DNA of 64,000 bases from Pictodentalium vernedei. Taxonomy: Eukaryota; Mollusca; Scaphopoda; Dentaliida; Dentaliidae. The translations under genes and the position numbers were made by a program. Below are positions 1-10,593 of this stretch, one piece after another (the first letter of the stretch is position 1; every line of letters starts with the position of its first letter). The notes beneath the pieces were generated by a model. The model was not told the origin of the DNA. It did no database searches and was given only the letters and a program-made list of their open reading frames with translations. The DNA is taken from positions 252,470,581 through 252,534,580 of the forward strand of contig CM062290.1 of assembly GCA_031216915.1 (NCBI GenBank). The letters are read 5' to 3'.

Positions 1-1390
1 TCCATCCATACATCCAGTCACTCAAAATGAATGAATGGACGGATGAATGATTGAATGAATGAATGAATGAATGAATGATTGATTGAGCGACCAACAGAAT
101 GAATGGATAAATGGGTGAATTAGAATTCGTGGAATGATTGGATGAATTAATGAATGAATGAATGATTAAAAATTGTATGACTGAACGAGTGAACAAATGA
201 ATGGGTGAGTTAATGGAAACTCAATCATCCATCCATACACCCAGTCACTCGAAATGAATGAATGGACGAATGAATGATTGAATGAATGAATGAATGGGTG
301 ATTGAGCGACAGACAGAATGAAAGGATAAATGCGTGAATTAGAATTCGTGGAATCACATATAGATAAACAGATGGTTGAGAAGTCAAATAAGTAAACAGA
401 TGAATGATTGAATGGATGAATGACTAAATAATTGAATGACTTGACGACTGAGCTCAATGGGTGAGTTCATGGAAACTTAATCATCCATCCATCCAGTCAC
501 TCGAGATGAATGAAAGGATGAATGAATGACTGAATGAATGAATAAATGATTGAATGAATGAATGAATGATTGAATGACCAACATAATGAATGAATGGATG
601 GACAGATGGCTGAGAAGTTCAATGAACTAATGACTGACTGTATGAATGAATGAATGATTAAATAATTGAATGTCTGAACGAATGAATGGGTGAGTTGATG
701 GAAACATAATCAACCATCCATACATCCAGAAGTAGATAGATAGATGTCTGAGAAGTCAAATAAATAAACAGACAAATGGTAGGACCATTGCCTGAACCAG
801 TTGAGTCGACGAAGCTTACAAGGTAGTTTATTTATATTTTGGCTATAATTTTTTTTACGCTCTCAAGTGTATCATATCGAGTGAATGGGTGTATAAGTGG
901 GAACTCAATCATCCATCCATCCACCCAGCATAACGAAATGAATGAACGGACGATCGAATAAATGAATGATTGAATGACAGAACGACTAGATGAGTGAACG
1001 AATGAAAGGGTGAATTAGTGGAAACACGATAGATAAACAGATGGCTGAGAAATCAAATAAATAAAGCAGATGAATGATTGGATGAAATGACAAATGAATG
1101 AATGAATGATTGAATAATTGAATGACTGAACGACTGAACAAATGAAAGGGCAAGTTAATGAAAACTCAATCATCCATCCATCCACCCAGTCACTCGAAAT
1201 GAATGAATGAATGAATGAATGAATGAATGAATGAATGAATGAATGAATGAATGAATGAATGAATGAATGAATGAATGAATGAATGAACTAGAATTAGTGG
1301 AAACACAAATGGATAAACAGATGGCTGAGATGTCAAATAAATAAAGACGAATGTTTGAATGGATGACTGAATGTATGATTGAATGGCTGT
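1..1390. repeat. Composite TGAA satellite with higher-order units
   Basis: The stretch is dominated by TGAA/ATGA tetranucleotides. A longer unit of about 200-260 bases recurs on top of them, marked by 'ATGGAAACTCAATCATCC' and 'GATAAACAGATGG' type blocks near 1, 213, 471, 699, 901 and 1159. A purer TGAA run lies at about 1200-1285. Translations of either strand give Ser/His/Phe or Asn/Glu-rich low-complexity peptides and no domain, so no gene is called. The satellite abuts the retrotransposon at about 1390. Confidence 0.9.
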
Positions 1391-2409
1391 TAATGGAAAT
1401 AGGGAACTTAGTTTTTGAACAAGAATTTGTAATAGCTGATATTTCAATTAGTGGGATATTAGGTATGGATTTTCTTGAAAGTTGTGATGCTAGTTTGAAT
1501 CTTGGAAGAAGGGAATTGAAAATTGGTGGTAACACTTTTGAATGTGGACATTCAGATGAGTTTATGTGTGCTAGGGTTCAAGTTGCCAGTCATACAACTA
1601 TTCCAGCAATGTCTGAAAAGTTAGTTAAAGGTAGGCTTTCTGGTAGGCTTGATAACACAAGTTCTAGTTTTGTTATAGAACCATTTCATTATGTTAAACA
1701 TCAGGGCATTTATGTTGCAAGAACTCTAATCAATCCAAGCAATGAGATATATTTTTCAGTAGTAAATACAACTAATAAAAGAGTTAAGCTTACTGAAAAC
1801 TTTATGATTGCCTCAGTAGAAGCATCTGAAGTGGCTGATGATACCAAACTTGATGACTTAAATGATTGTCAGACTTTACCTGAACACCTTCAGGAGTTAT
1901 TGAGTAGTTCTTCATCTCTATTAACTGCCGAACAGAAGGATAATTTTTCAATATTTTTGGCTAGGTTTCAGGATTGCTTTGTTGGGTTAGATGGTAAGTT
2001 AGGAAGAACTGGTTTGGTTAAACATCACATAGATACAGGATCAGCTGAACCTGTTAAGATCCCTTGTCGTAGAGTCTCATCTGAAATGAGGGATGTTATA
2101 AATAAGGAAATGGATAAAATGATTGAGGGGGATGTAATAGAGCCTAGTAATAGTCCATGGTCTGCGCCAATTCATATTGTGAAAAAATCGGATGGATCAG
2201 CATGCTTTTGTTTAGATTATCGTAAGCTGAATACTTTGACTAAGAAAGATGCATTTCCATTGCCTAGAATAGATGATTGTTTGGACACTGTCGAAGGAGC
2301 AAAATGGTTTTGTACGATGGACTTGGCCAGTGGATTTTTGCAATGTGAATTGGATGAACAATCCAAAGAAAAAACAGCTTTTCTTCTCACAGGGGCTCTA
2401 TCATTTTAA
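1391..2409 (+). pseudogene. Gypsy pol part 1: protease end and N-terminal reverse transcriptase
   Basis: The frame is open from 1351, but the first dozen codons are satellite, so homology starts near 1391. The motif ILGMDFL (residues 36-42 counted from 1351) is the C-terminal hallmark of retroviral-type aspartic proteases. The catalytic DSG triad upstream is gone. A linker follows, then the RT fingers: 'SPWSAPIHIVKKSDG', 'CLDYRKLN' and 'FCTMDLASGF', which carries the first catalytic aspartate. The frame ends at 2409, just after the conserved 'KTAF' segment, where the next block continues in another frame. I infer a one- or two-base indel near 2390-2400. No start codon is assigned because the gag-pol 5' part is missing. 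Confidence 0.9.
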
Positions 2410-4519
2410 GGTCTTACCATTTGGGCTATGCAATTCTCCCGCCACCTTCGAACGGCTCATGGAATTGGTTGTAAAAGGATTGCGATGGAAACATTGTTTG
2501 TGTTATATCGATGATTTGATTGTATTTGGGAAATCTTTTGAGGAAACTATGGAAAATTTGGTCTTGGTAATGCAAAGATTACGACAAGCTAATTTGAAAC
2601 TTAAGCCCAGTAAATGTGCTTTCTTTCATAAAAAGGTTTCTTTCCTTGGGCATGTAGTAAGTGAACAGGGTATCACTTGTGATCCTCAGAAAGTTGAGGT
2701 TGTGCATAACTGGCCCATACCTACCAATGTTAAGGAAGTACAATCCTTTCTTGGAACAGCTAGTTACTATAGGAAATTTATTGAACACTTCTCTGAGAAA
2801 GCAGCTCCTTTCATTAGACTAACAAAGAAAAATGTGACCTTTGATTGGTTGGAGGAATGCAGTCGAGCTTTCGAGTCTTTGAAGTTAGCCCTTACCTCAG
2901 CACCCATTTTAGCATTTCCTAGAAGAGAAGGAAAGTTTATTCTAGATACTGATGCTTCAAGTGTAGCAGTTGGTGGAGTTTTGTCACAAGTGCAAGATGG
3001 GGTAGAGAAAGTTATTTGTTATGGCAGTAAAACCTTAAGTCGAACTCAAAGGAATTATTGTACAACACATCGGGAATTATTGGCTGTCGTTTTATTTGTA
3101 AAACAGTTCAACCATTATCTTTGGGGAAAGAACTTTGAAATTCGAACTGATCATGCATCATTGATCTGGCTCAAAAACTTCCGAAATCCAGTAGATATGG
3201 TGGCAAGGTGGCCGATGACTCTAGAAACCTATACTTTTGACATTGTCCATCGTAAAGGGAATCAGCATGGTAATGCTGATGGTTTGTCGAGGAGATCATA
3301 TCGAAAATGCAAGCGGGAAGATTGTCCTGATTGTTGTGAGCATTTGGAGTCAGACATTTCTTATGTCTTGGGGGAAGAGTTATGTTCAGACAGTGAAGTC
3401 CTTGCTCCTGTTCTTTCTCGAGATAACCCTGTTGTGGATAGATCTTTGGATTGTTCCAGTGATGATATCAGTTCTTGTCGAATTGATAATTTTGATTCAG
3501 TTATAGACATTGATTCTCAGAAGAATTTGTCAAATTGGATTCAGGCTTTTTCAGTAGATGATTTGAGTAAGTGGCAAAGTGAGGACATTGCTATTTCTGA
3601 GATATATAAATTAAAAAGGAACAATAGCAATAGGCCTAGTAATTCTGAAATTCAAGCATATTCAGAAATGGCAAAGAGGTTGTTAAGTCAATGGGAATGT
3701 TTGTATTTTAAAAACCATATTTTGTATTATAACAAAGTTACCCCTCTTGGTAGTAAGTTGTTGATTGTTGTGCCTCAGATGTTGAGAGATTTCATTTTTC
3801 ATGAGCTTCACAGTAAAAGAATTGCAGGGCATTTAGGCAAGAATAAGACCAAGGCACTAATCCAGAGTCGATTTTACTGGCCAGGAATGTCCTCGGACAT
3901 TGGTTTATGGATTCGGCAATGTGATGATTGTGCATGTTGTAAACCAGGTTCTGGGAAAGGCAAAGATAGTCTTAATAAAATTGAGGTTGGTGCTCCTATG
4001 GATATTTTGGGAATAGACATAGTTGGCCCACTTCCAGTAACAGAAAATGGCAATCAGTATATCTTGGTGCTTTGTGATTATTTTGCTAAGTGGGTTGAAG
4101 CATTTAGTATTCCAAACCATACAGCAGGAACTGTAGCTGACAAAATTGTAACTGAAAACATTTGCAGATTTGGCATGCCAAAACAAATACATTCAGATCG
4201 AGGTGCAGAGTTTCGGTCAGAATTAATTACTTCACTTTGTAAAATACTGGATATTTCCAAGACTTTCACAAGCCCATACAGACCCCAGTGTGATGGACTT
4301 GTGGAAAGGTTTAACAGCACTATGCAACAGATGTTAACCCATTTCCTCAATACAAACCATAATAATTGGGATGAACAGTTGCCATTTATCCTAATGGCTT
4401 ATAGGTGTTCTGTCCAGGAAAGTACTGGGTGTTCACCCAGTCTTCTCATGACAGGCAGAGAAATGATATTACCAATAGATTTAATTACTGGTTTCTGTCC
4501 TCTTCAAAAAAAAGTGTAG
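2401..4519 (+). pseudogene. Gypsy pol part 2: RT palm, RNase H, integrase
   Basis: The frame continues the RT with 'LPFGLCNSPATFERLM' and the YIDD catalytic box in 'CLCYIDDLIVF'. RNase H follows, with 'DTDASSVAVGG', 'YCTTHRELLAV' and 'RTDHASLIWL'. The integrase begins with an HHCC zinc head (H and H in 'HELHSKRIAGHLG', then C-x2-C in 'CDDCACC'). Its DDE core is visible as D in 'ILGIDIVGPLP', D in 'IHSDRGAEF' and E in 'GLVERFNS'. Apart from the frameshifts at both ends, the catalytic residues all look intact, so decay appears recent. The frame stops at 4519 after a run of eight A, a likely slippage site. Confidence 0.95.
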
Positions 4520-5066
4520 AAGTGAATATGTAGAGTGGGTTCGACTTTCAACCCTTAAAGCTTTCAGGCTAGCACATGATCAATTGAAATTGTCAGCCAA
4601 ACGTCAAAAATGCAATTACAATAAAAATTTAAAAGAGCGTTCATTTAAAACAGATGATTTAGTGTGGTATTTTTATAAACCAAATTCAGAGTTAAAGTTT
4701 GGTAAAGCATGGATCGGTCCAGCTAAAGTTTTGAAAGGCATAAGTAAAACAACTTACGAAATTGAGTTACTTCTGACTGGTAAGAGGAGAGTTGTAAATA
4801 TAGACTACCTGAAACCCTATGAGGGTAATCTTCAAAGTATTTGTAATGATACTGAGGAGACAATAGCTGTCGAACCTGAACAAAATAACTCAAATTTGGC
4901 TCTTCCAATTGATGTAGATGAATCATTTGTATATAGTGACACAGTAGAACAGGATGAGTTGGTAGAGAGTGTTGAAACAGAAAAATTAGAAGAGTCCATT
5001 GAGATACCAATAAGATTTTCAAGGACAGGGCATTTAATAAAAGCTCCTCAAAAGTTTAGTCCATAA
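4520..5066 (+). pseudogene. Gypsy integrase C-terminus (GPY/F-like module) and acidic tail
   Basis: After the frameshift near 4510 the reading continues with a helical basic stretch. Then comes 'VWYFYKPNSELKFGKAWIGP', typical of the C-terminal domain of gypsy integrases with a GPY/F-like module, ending at 'NIDYLKPYEG'. The last 80 or so residues are acidic and low in complexity, with no chromodomain. This module normally contacts the viral DNA ends and can affect target choice. An internal start at 4584 is not a real start, since the segment belongs to pol. Confidence 0.85.
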
Positions 5067-5659
5067 AATTGAGATAAGCAGATTAAGATTAAATTGCTTT
5101 TCTTGTATATGTTTCCCCTTCTTTGATAGATAAGTTTTTTTTTGTTGAAAATATTATGTGAGCACCAAGTGCCTGCCCAGATCTATTCAGGTTTGAGAGG
5201 TGTGTAACCTTTCTTGAAAGGATTGAGAGGTGTGTCACCTTTCTCATAAGGGTTGAAGGGTGTGAAACCTTTCTCTAGGGGGTTAAAATGGGAATGACTT
5301 TTCCATGAGGAGTTGGAGGCTGCACATTCTTTGTGTCGAAGAAGAAAGGTTATTAAAATGTTTTATAAATGAAGAGGTGCGATGATAAACCTGTGCATTG
5401 TTGTAAGTGTGAATTATTCTATTGAATAGAAATCTGGTATTTGTATTTCATACAGAGTTGGTAAGGATGTATGGGGAGCAGGAATTCAATTAGGGTGATG
5501 GAATTTTGGGGAAAAGAGTATAGAAGTCTGCTAGGAAATTAATTAGTAGTAATAAATATTTAAGGTAGAACAAACTAGACTCTAGACCTAATATTAGTCA
5601 CTAAATTCTTGTTTGAATGTAGCAATGCACACCAGCCTGTGGTAGTTTTTTTTTCTTCT
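5067..5659 (+). other. Gypsy region between pol and the zinc-finger ORF
   Basis: No gene is seen. The stretch holds the 30-base tandem repeats (5191-5310) and the presumed 3' end of an intron leading to the acceptor at 5685. Its location inside the element is fixed by pol upstream and the LTR downstream. Confidence 0.7.
5191..5310 (+). repeat. Four 30-base tandem repeats inside gypsy element
   Basis: Consecutive 30-base units begin at 5191, 5221, 5251 and 5281. The core is 'GAGAGGTGTGTNACCTTTCT'; the first two are close, the third is diverged and the fourth is weak. They lie in the untranslated stretch between pol and the downstream ORF. Confidence 0.85.
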
Positions 5660-5686
5660 TATATGTTCTCCTTTTTATTTTTCAGT
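5660..5686 (+). promoter_or_regulatory. Predicted splice acceptor for downstream ORF
   Basis: A long T-rich tract (about 5645-5682) ends in 'TTTTTATTTTTCAG', with AG at 5684-5685. The ATG of the zinc-finger ORF starts two bases later at 5687. This is a near-ideal eukaryotic 3' splice site. In retroelements, ORFs after pol are usually translated from a spliced RNA. The donor would lie in the missing 5' part. Confidence 0.6.
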
Positions 5687-6229
5687 ATGGAAATGGAATT
5701 AAAAGTACCAGAGGCAGAATGGCATGAGTTTAAAGAGAGTGAGAGGCCAAAGTTTGTGGTGAGACAAGCTTGTCCTGTACCTGAGTGCCGGACAACCCGG
5801 TTTAATTCATTACATGCTCTCCAAAAACATTGGAAGATGGTGCATAAGCCGGAGATCCCGAAACGGAGCTGTAATATGTGTGGGTACTCCCACTGGAAGA
5901 ATAACACATTACTTCACCATATTATGTCTAAACACAAGACTACGAGGGAGGAAGCAATTAAATTGATTACTTCAGGGCCAAGCGGAAAAATGGACAACTT
6001 GAGATTCATTGATCCTGGTGATGTATTGCCTCCAGTTAGAATACAGTTCAACCATGAGGAAGAAAGACAACGAGCAGCAGAGGATAGAAGAGAGGTAGTA
6101 AGACAGTCAACTCCACTGACATTGACCAGTAATTTTAACACCAGAGATGAGAGTGTCAGGTTTGTGATTAATGAGAGAGGCGAGCGGTCATCTATACGAG
6201 AAGTGAGAGACTCTTGGATGCTACATTAA
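5687..6229 (+). CDS. Two-C2H2-zinc-finger protein in the env position of the gypsy element
   Basis: The ORF is intact: 180 residues from the ATG at 5687, chosen because it directly follows the splice acceptor. The frame is open upstream to 5609, but that part translates the T-rich tract. Finger 1 has C-x4-C-x13-H-x4-H spacing ('CPVPEC' ... 'HWKMVH'). Finger 2 has C-x2-C-x12-H-x4-H ('CNMC' ... 'HIMSKH'). The rest is charged and probably disordered, with an Arg/Glu-rich segment around 'EEERQRAAEDRREVV'. There is no signal peptide or membrane span, so this is not an envelope protein. It sits between pol and the LTR, inside the element. Nucleic-acid binding is inferred from the fingers; the biological role is unknown. 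Confidence 0.75.
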   Translation: MEMELKVPEAEWHEFKESERPKFVVRQACPVPECRTTRFNSLHALQKHWKMVHKPEIPKRSCNMCGYSHWKNNTLLHHIMSKHKTTREEAIKLITSGPSGKMDNLRFIDPGDVLPPVRIQFNHEEERQRAAEDRREVVRQSTPLTLTSNFNTRDESVRFVINERGERSSIREVRDSWMLH

Positions 6230-6332
6230 AGAATCATCAATCATTTATTGTTAAAAAATAAAAAAAATTATGTATCATTTTCATTATATCATCCTTTCTA
6301 ATAAGAAATATAAAGGATTCTGGTAGGGGGAA

Positions 6333-7214
6333 TGTAGCGATAGTTATAAATTGGGAAGGGGATTCTTATTTATGGTAAATGCCATTTTTGGCTGGCATTT
6401 TCATCATTCATTCTAGTTTACTCTCTCAAGGGAGCTTACTCTAGTCATTAATACATTTTTATAATTTAGTCATAAAATATTGCCTAAAGTAACTTATTAT
6501 TATTCTAAATTATTTGTATTCCCTGTTAAACGTAACCTAAATTATTCAGTTGTTGCCTGTTTTATGATTTATACATTTTGTGAGGTGTTATACCTTTTAA
6601 TTTATTTATTTTTGGGTTTGAAGTGTGTTCTTCAAGTATGACACCTCAGGAGAATATCATTGTTTTGTATTGATGTTCTATGTGCAAATTTAGTACAGGT
6701 GTGGTTGGTCAAGAACTTATAAAGCCCAGATTGAGACAAGTGACCTGCATAAGGTTAGTGTCTTGGATGACAGGGCTAGGCTTCATTACTTTAAAGTTTG
6801 GGCTGAATTTAAGAGCACAGTGACCTGCACAAGGTTAAGTGCTTTTGGCTCAGGCTTTTGTTGGGCTTCCACATAATTCTTGTTGGGCTTGGGGATATCC
6901 TTTAGTTTGGCTCAGGCTCAGTGGGGGCTAAGTTTTGCGCTAAGGCTACGTTGGAATTGGGGATAAATGTTATTAAATGTCTTAGTTAGACATAGCCAAG
7001 GGCTGAATAAGTCTTAACTTTAGGTTATTGAAATGGGGACCGATAGTGGAAATGGAGATGGTTAGGCATTTGGTTGGTATTAGGGCATTTGGGTGTTAGG
7101 TTCACCACCATCAAGTTTTGTTTTGCAATAAAGGTTTATTTGTTTTGAAAATTAAGTGTTATTATTTGTTGTTTAAATTGTAGCAGGAAACCCTTGAGCC
7201 AGGCGACCGTTACA
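6333..7214 (+). repeat. Gypsy 3' LTR with purine tract, TATA box and poly(A) signal
   Basis: The purine-rich primer 'GGTAGGGGGAA' ends at 6332, and the LTR starts TGTAGCGATAG at 6333. It ends at 7214 with '...GCGACCGTTACA', giving the usual TG...CA ends over 882 bases. Inside are TATAAA (6718-6723), AATAAA (7127-7132) and two imperfect copies of 'GTGACCTGCAYAAGGTTA' near 6740 and 6820. The matching 5' LTR is not in the window. Confidence 0.8.
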
Positions 7215-7369
7215 TAATATATTCGTCATGTTTTGTTTTTGTTGTCTGCGTATGTTAATTCACTTTTTCTTTTTATTATTAATTGTTTTTCTTTTAATTA
7301 TTAATTTTATTTTTTTTTCTCTCCTTTTAACTATATATATGTAAAAAAAATAAAAGTGAAGGGTTGGTT

Positions 7370-8201
7370 CTTCAAAATGTCGTCTTCTGCAATTCTTGTG
7401 CGTAAAATGTTCCAATGATTTCTCTGCTGTCATTTCCATCATCCTCTAACGCTTCTATTTTGTAAGTCACTGGATTTGTGTAAAATATTCTAATGATCTT
7501 AAAGATTTCCTCGGTCCATCAAGGAGTGTAACCTTTCTCGAAGAGTGACTTATAAGAAGTGATTCTCAATCGATCAACAACTGCAAATTTCGGTGATTTG
7601 GATGCCTTCTTTATCTTGATCCTTTCGGGATAGAGATTAGCAAAGACCCATTTTTCATTTTGAGGATTGCTAGCTTCTGTGCGAGTAATCTTGATCGATC
7701 TCTGTCATGTATTGTTGTATTCTTCAACCAGTTCATCTAGAATGTCGATATATTTCTTGGTCTTATTAGCTGTGAAACATTTGTACATTTTTTCCTTCAT
7801 GGTTCTATTCCAACGTTCGATGACATTAGCTGTCCCTTCATTTTCGACAGAATAGAGGTTGACCAATGGATGAACATGGCTGTTGTAATATTCCTTCCCT
7901 TTGTCCACCCACAAATTTATCCAGTTTTCGAGAAGATGATGCAAATATGCTCTTCAGAGCCTCGGCCATGCAAGAGTGGTCTCATCCATCCGTATTTTGA
8001 AAACACGTCGATGACCGTCAGTATGTACTTAATGCCCTTGTTCCATTTCAAATGCGATTTCATATCGACCAGATCGGCCGACCAGATCTGATCCAGATTA
8101 CGCATGACGGGCTTGTGTAGTTCGTTCTCCAATGCATTCATTAATAATGTTTTCTCGACAATTTTTTTTATGACCCCATCCGAATCGGCGTTTGGTACCA
8201 A
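7370..8201 (-). pseudogene. Polinton integrase (element 1), frameshifted
   Basis: The N-terminal part (8201-7917) has 'DQIWSADLVDM' and 'YILTVIDVFSKYGW', the first catalytic aspartate region of Polinton integrases. A second frame (7944-7705) has 'LWVDKGKEYY' with the second aspartate and 'ANVIERWNRTMKEKM' with the glutamate, so D, D and E are all present. A stop near 7705 is followed by further homologous codons to about 7370, including 'KGYTP' and 'GTFYAQELQK', typical of the SH3-like tail. At least two frame breaks are present. It would have joined element ends to host DNA with a 6-bp duplication. Confidence 0.9.
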
Positions 8202-8204
8202 TCA

Positions 8205-8582
8205 CTTTACCGACCAATGAACGTTCGAGTCTCTCTCTCCTAGTGGGATTTGGTATATTTTTCAACGTCATCAACATGTTTTTATCGGAGATTCGATTAT
8301 GATTCTCGACATTGGGATATTTAGCATAGCACAGATAATGAGTGTAAGCGGCGGAATTATTTAATTTTGTGCCAGATCCAGTGAACTGATATCCTGGCAG
8401 ATGCATTTCAATGGGTAGATTATTAATCAATTTATTCGTCAGACTGGCACCACATTTGACGGATTGCATTTTTGTTGAACTGCACATTTTAATGTTCCAC
8501 GAAGCATGGGACTTTTATTTATTGTCAGTACTTTTTTAACGTTAACCGTATCAGTAACTCTCTTGCATTTGATGCAATACAT
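8205..8582 (-). pseudogene. Phospholipase A2-like (parvovirus VP1-type) domain protein fragment
   Basis: The start ATG at 8582 is followed by 'MYCIKCKRVTDTVNV', a C-x2-C zinc-ribbon-like head seen on Polinton PLA2-like proteins. A second frame holds 'LPGYQFTGSGTKL', which resembles the calcium loop of viral PLA2-like domains (PGY...GPGT). The His-Asp catalytic block expected next is not readable here: after 'TKLNN' the sequence goes to 'YAKYPNVENHN', suggesting a small deletion or scrambling. The 3' end overlaps the integrase frame. In parvoviruses this domain breaches endosomes; in Polintons the role is inferred only by analogy. Confidence 0.6.
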
Positions 8583-8687
8583 TTTGGGTTTTTTTTTTTT
8601 TTTTTCGTATATATATATATTTTAATTATTTATTTTTCTTAATTTATATATAATTTTTCTTCTTCTTTTATATATACATTTTTTTTT

Positions 8688-9356
8688 TCAATCGATTGCT
8701 TCTGGAATCTTTTTGGGATCCAATAATTTATGAAACGATTGTCTCGCTTCTTTCCTATCTTTTTCCACAAGAGAATCCTTCAATTCTTCCTTCAGAATCT
8801 GACGACTCTTGACCCTTATCTTTGCTTTCATGACTTCGTATTTTTGTTTTTCATTCAGTATGTTGACGAATTTGCCGTCCGAAATCCTACCATCTTTCAA
8901 TGCCATAGAGATCTTATCCGACACGGAATTGATCTTTGCATCAGCCAAAACACTGATGTTTTCTTGTTCCTTGGCCTTCACGGATAATTTCTTAGAGAGA
9001 AATTTTCCGATCGTACTGACGAATCTGGCAGTCGAAGCCAATCCTTCTATGGCCAACATGACCAGAAGAGCAACAAGGGCGGTTGACAATAGACTGATTC
9101 TGGCAACGTTCAAACCCATAGAGATTGTGATGAGAGTCAAATCCACGTCACTCACGAATTTCTGTAATCTCGAATATTTCTTATTGAGCGAACAATGAGA
9201 ACCTCTCTCTTGCATTAGATACAATTGAATTCTATTGATTTGTTCGATTTGAGACTTCTGTCCCACGTCATTGCTATATTCTTGTGGTAGAAGAGGTGCT
9301 GTGGGCTCCATCTTCTCTAATGATGGATAGATGTTTTTTGGAAGTTCCATTTTCAT
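8688..9356 (-). CDS. Conserved Polinton membrane protein (element 1)
   Basis: An uninterrupted 222-residue ORF, one of few intact ones in this element. Residues 1-30 are proline-rich ('EPTAPLLPQEY'). A heptad-like charged stretch follows, then one long hydrophobic segment (about 73-106, two spans or one hairpin), then a Lys/Glu-rich coiled-coil-like tail (about 120-222). I recognise the general pattern from invertebrate Polintons, where this protein is frequent, but its function is unknown. A virion-membrane or assembly role is speculation. The start is the first ATG after an extremely T-rich (A-rich in sense) gap. Confidence 0.65.
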   Translation of the reverse strand: MKMELPKNIYPSLEKMEPTAPLLPQEYSNDVGQKSQIEQINRIQLYLMQERGSHCSLNKKYSRLQKFVSDVDLTLITISMGLNVARISLLSTALVALLVMLAIEGLASTARFVSTIGKFLSKKLSVKAKEQENISVLADAKINSVSDKISMALKDGRISDGKFVNILNEKQKYEVMKAKIRVKSRQILKEELKDSLVEKDRKEARQSFHKLLDPKKIPEAID

Positions 9357-9559
9357 TTCAATTTTATTTATATCTATTATTATTTTTTATGTATTTTTTT
9401 TATTATTTTCACCTCCTTATTATTTAATGAAAAAGAATAACGTACGTTCTGCTGAAACCAAGCTCTCAATTCCATGGAATCGTTCATTATAATTTTATAA
9501 AAAAAAATTTTTTTCTATTCTTATTATTTTTTTCTATTATTATTTTGTTTTTAGTATTA

Positions 9560-10015
9560 ATTTAGTATTAATTTTTTTTTATACTTTTTTTCTCTTTTAT
9601 AAATATTGAGCTTTTTTTTTAATAACAACACATCTATTCTTCTCATCATCACAGGAATGAACGAACACTTCTCATCTATTATGATCATGCTTATTATTAT
9701 TGGAAAGAGCTGACATTTTTTTTTCGAAAGTTGGAGTTTATGCCTCTCGTATTTCAATAAAACCCTTATATCCTTGGGTAATTTACGCATCATGCACTCT
9801 CGAAGCAATCAATATTCCGGTTGAAACAGACTCTTGCCAAAAACAAATAATCTGTCGTAATCCAACAAACCAGGTCGCAACAATAGATTCATCAAGAGAT
9901 TGGTCTTTCCACAATTTGATTTTCCCACTATCAGACCTCTTATACTCTTGGGAAAGAACTCGTCATTTGACCTCTTGGTCATCACGTCATTCCGAGAGAT
10001 GTCTTTGATATTCAT
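9560..10015 (-). pseudogene. Packaging ATPase N-terminal fragment (element 1)
   Basis: The ORF begins MNIKDISRNDV and shows a perfect P-loop, GKSNCGKT, at residues 31-38, followed by a 'LLDYDRLFVFGKSLFQPEY' strand pattern typical of FtsK/HerA-type viral packaging ATPases. A stop at 9809-9811 interrupts it, and the frame continues open to about 9557. Walker B and the arginine-finger part are missing, so only the first third survives. It would have pumped element DNA into capsids. Confidence 0.75.
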
Positions 10016-10120
10016 TTTTTTTCTCTGGTTTTGTTTTTTTACTATGTTTTGAATTATGGTTTTTTTAAAATTTTTTTTCTATTTTAATTTCTATTTTTAT
10101 ATATGTATAAGTTTTTTTTA

Positions 10121-10501
10121 TTATTTATAAATCACTTTCCAACGCGTTCCTTTAGTCATTTTAGCCAAGTCTTGTATCGGTACAACATCATCATAGAAAT
10201 CTCTCCAACTTTTCAATTCGATTCTTGATCATTTGGCAGGTTGTGGAGTTATCAATTTATTAATCAAAGAGTCTGTGCCTCTCTTACCGGCTTGTGAAGC
10301 TATTCTACTGCTCGCTTCAGTCACAGCTTTCTTACCCGCATTGATCACCATTTTCTTTCTGATTTTGAGAGCGCTCGATGCGATCTGTTTCGTGGCATCG
10401 CTGGTGAATTTACGAGTTATAAATCGCATCATCAAATCGGCGATGCCTGATCTGCCATAGACGTAAGATCTAGTGTATCCTCTATTATTTATCACTAACA
10501 A
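10121..10501 (-). pseudogene. Basic minor-virion-like protein (element 1), one nonsense codon
   Basis: Ninety codons from ATG 10501 are open to a TGA near 10229. The same frame then stays open for about 30 more codons ('WRDFYDDVVPIQDLAKMTKG') to a TAA at 10121-10123. The protein is Lys/Arg/Ala-rich with amphipathic repeats ('KKMVINAGKKAVTEASSR'). It begins with a Tyr/Gly-rich head ('YTRSYVYGRSGIADLM') like the pX/pVI-like proteins of Polintons. Binding DNA or the inner capsid is inferred from composition. Confidence 0.6.
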
Positions 10502-10593
10502 TTTTTTTAATTATTATTATTTATTATTTTTTTTAAATATATAATTTTTTTTATTTACTTAATATTTTTTTTTTCTTTTCTCTTACTATTTTA

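Larger units (their letters stand above)
1391..7214 (+). mobile_element. Ty3/gypsy LTR retrotransposon, 5'-truncated
   Basis: In order it has the end of an aspartic protease, reverse transcriptase, RNase H, an integrase with a zinc-binding head and GPY-like tail, an extra zinc-finger ORF, a purine tract at 6321-6332 and a 3' LTR. The order RT-RNaseH-integrase is that of Ty3/gypsy (Metaviridae). The 5' LTR, gag and most of the protease are absent, because the element runs straight into the TGAA satellite. Two frameshifts, near 2395 and 4510, split pol. This copy cannot be autonomous. With no 5' end, a target-site duplication cannot be checked. Confidence 0.93.

Noticed and set aside
166-1535. 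Open frames on both strands in the satellite
   Set aside because: They translate TGAA repeats into low-complexity peptides; no start context or domain.
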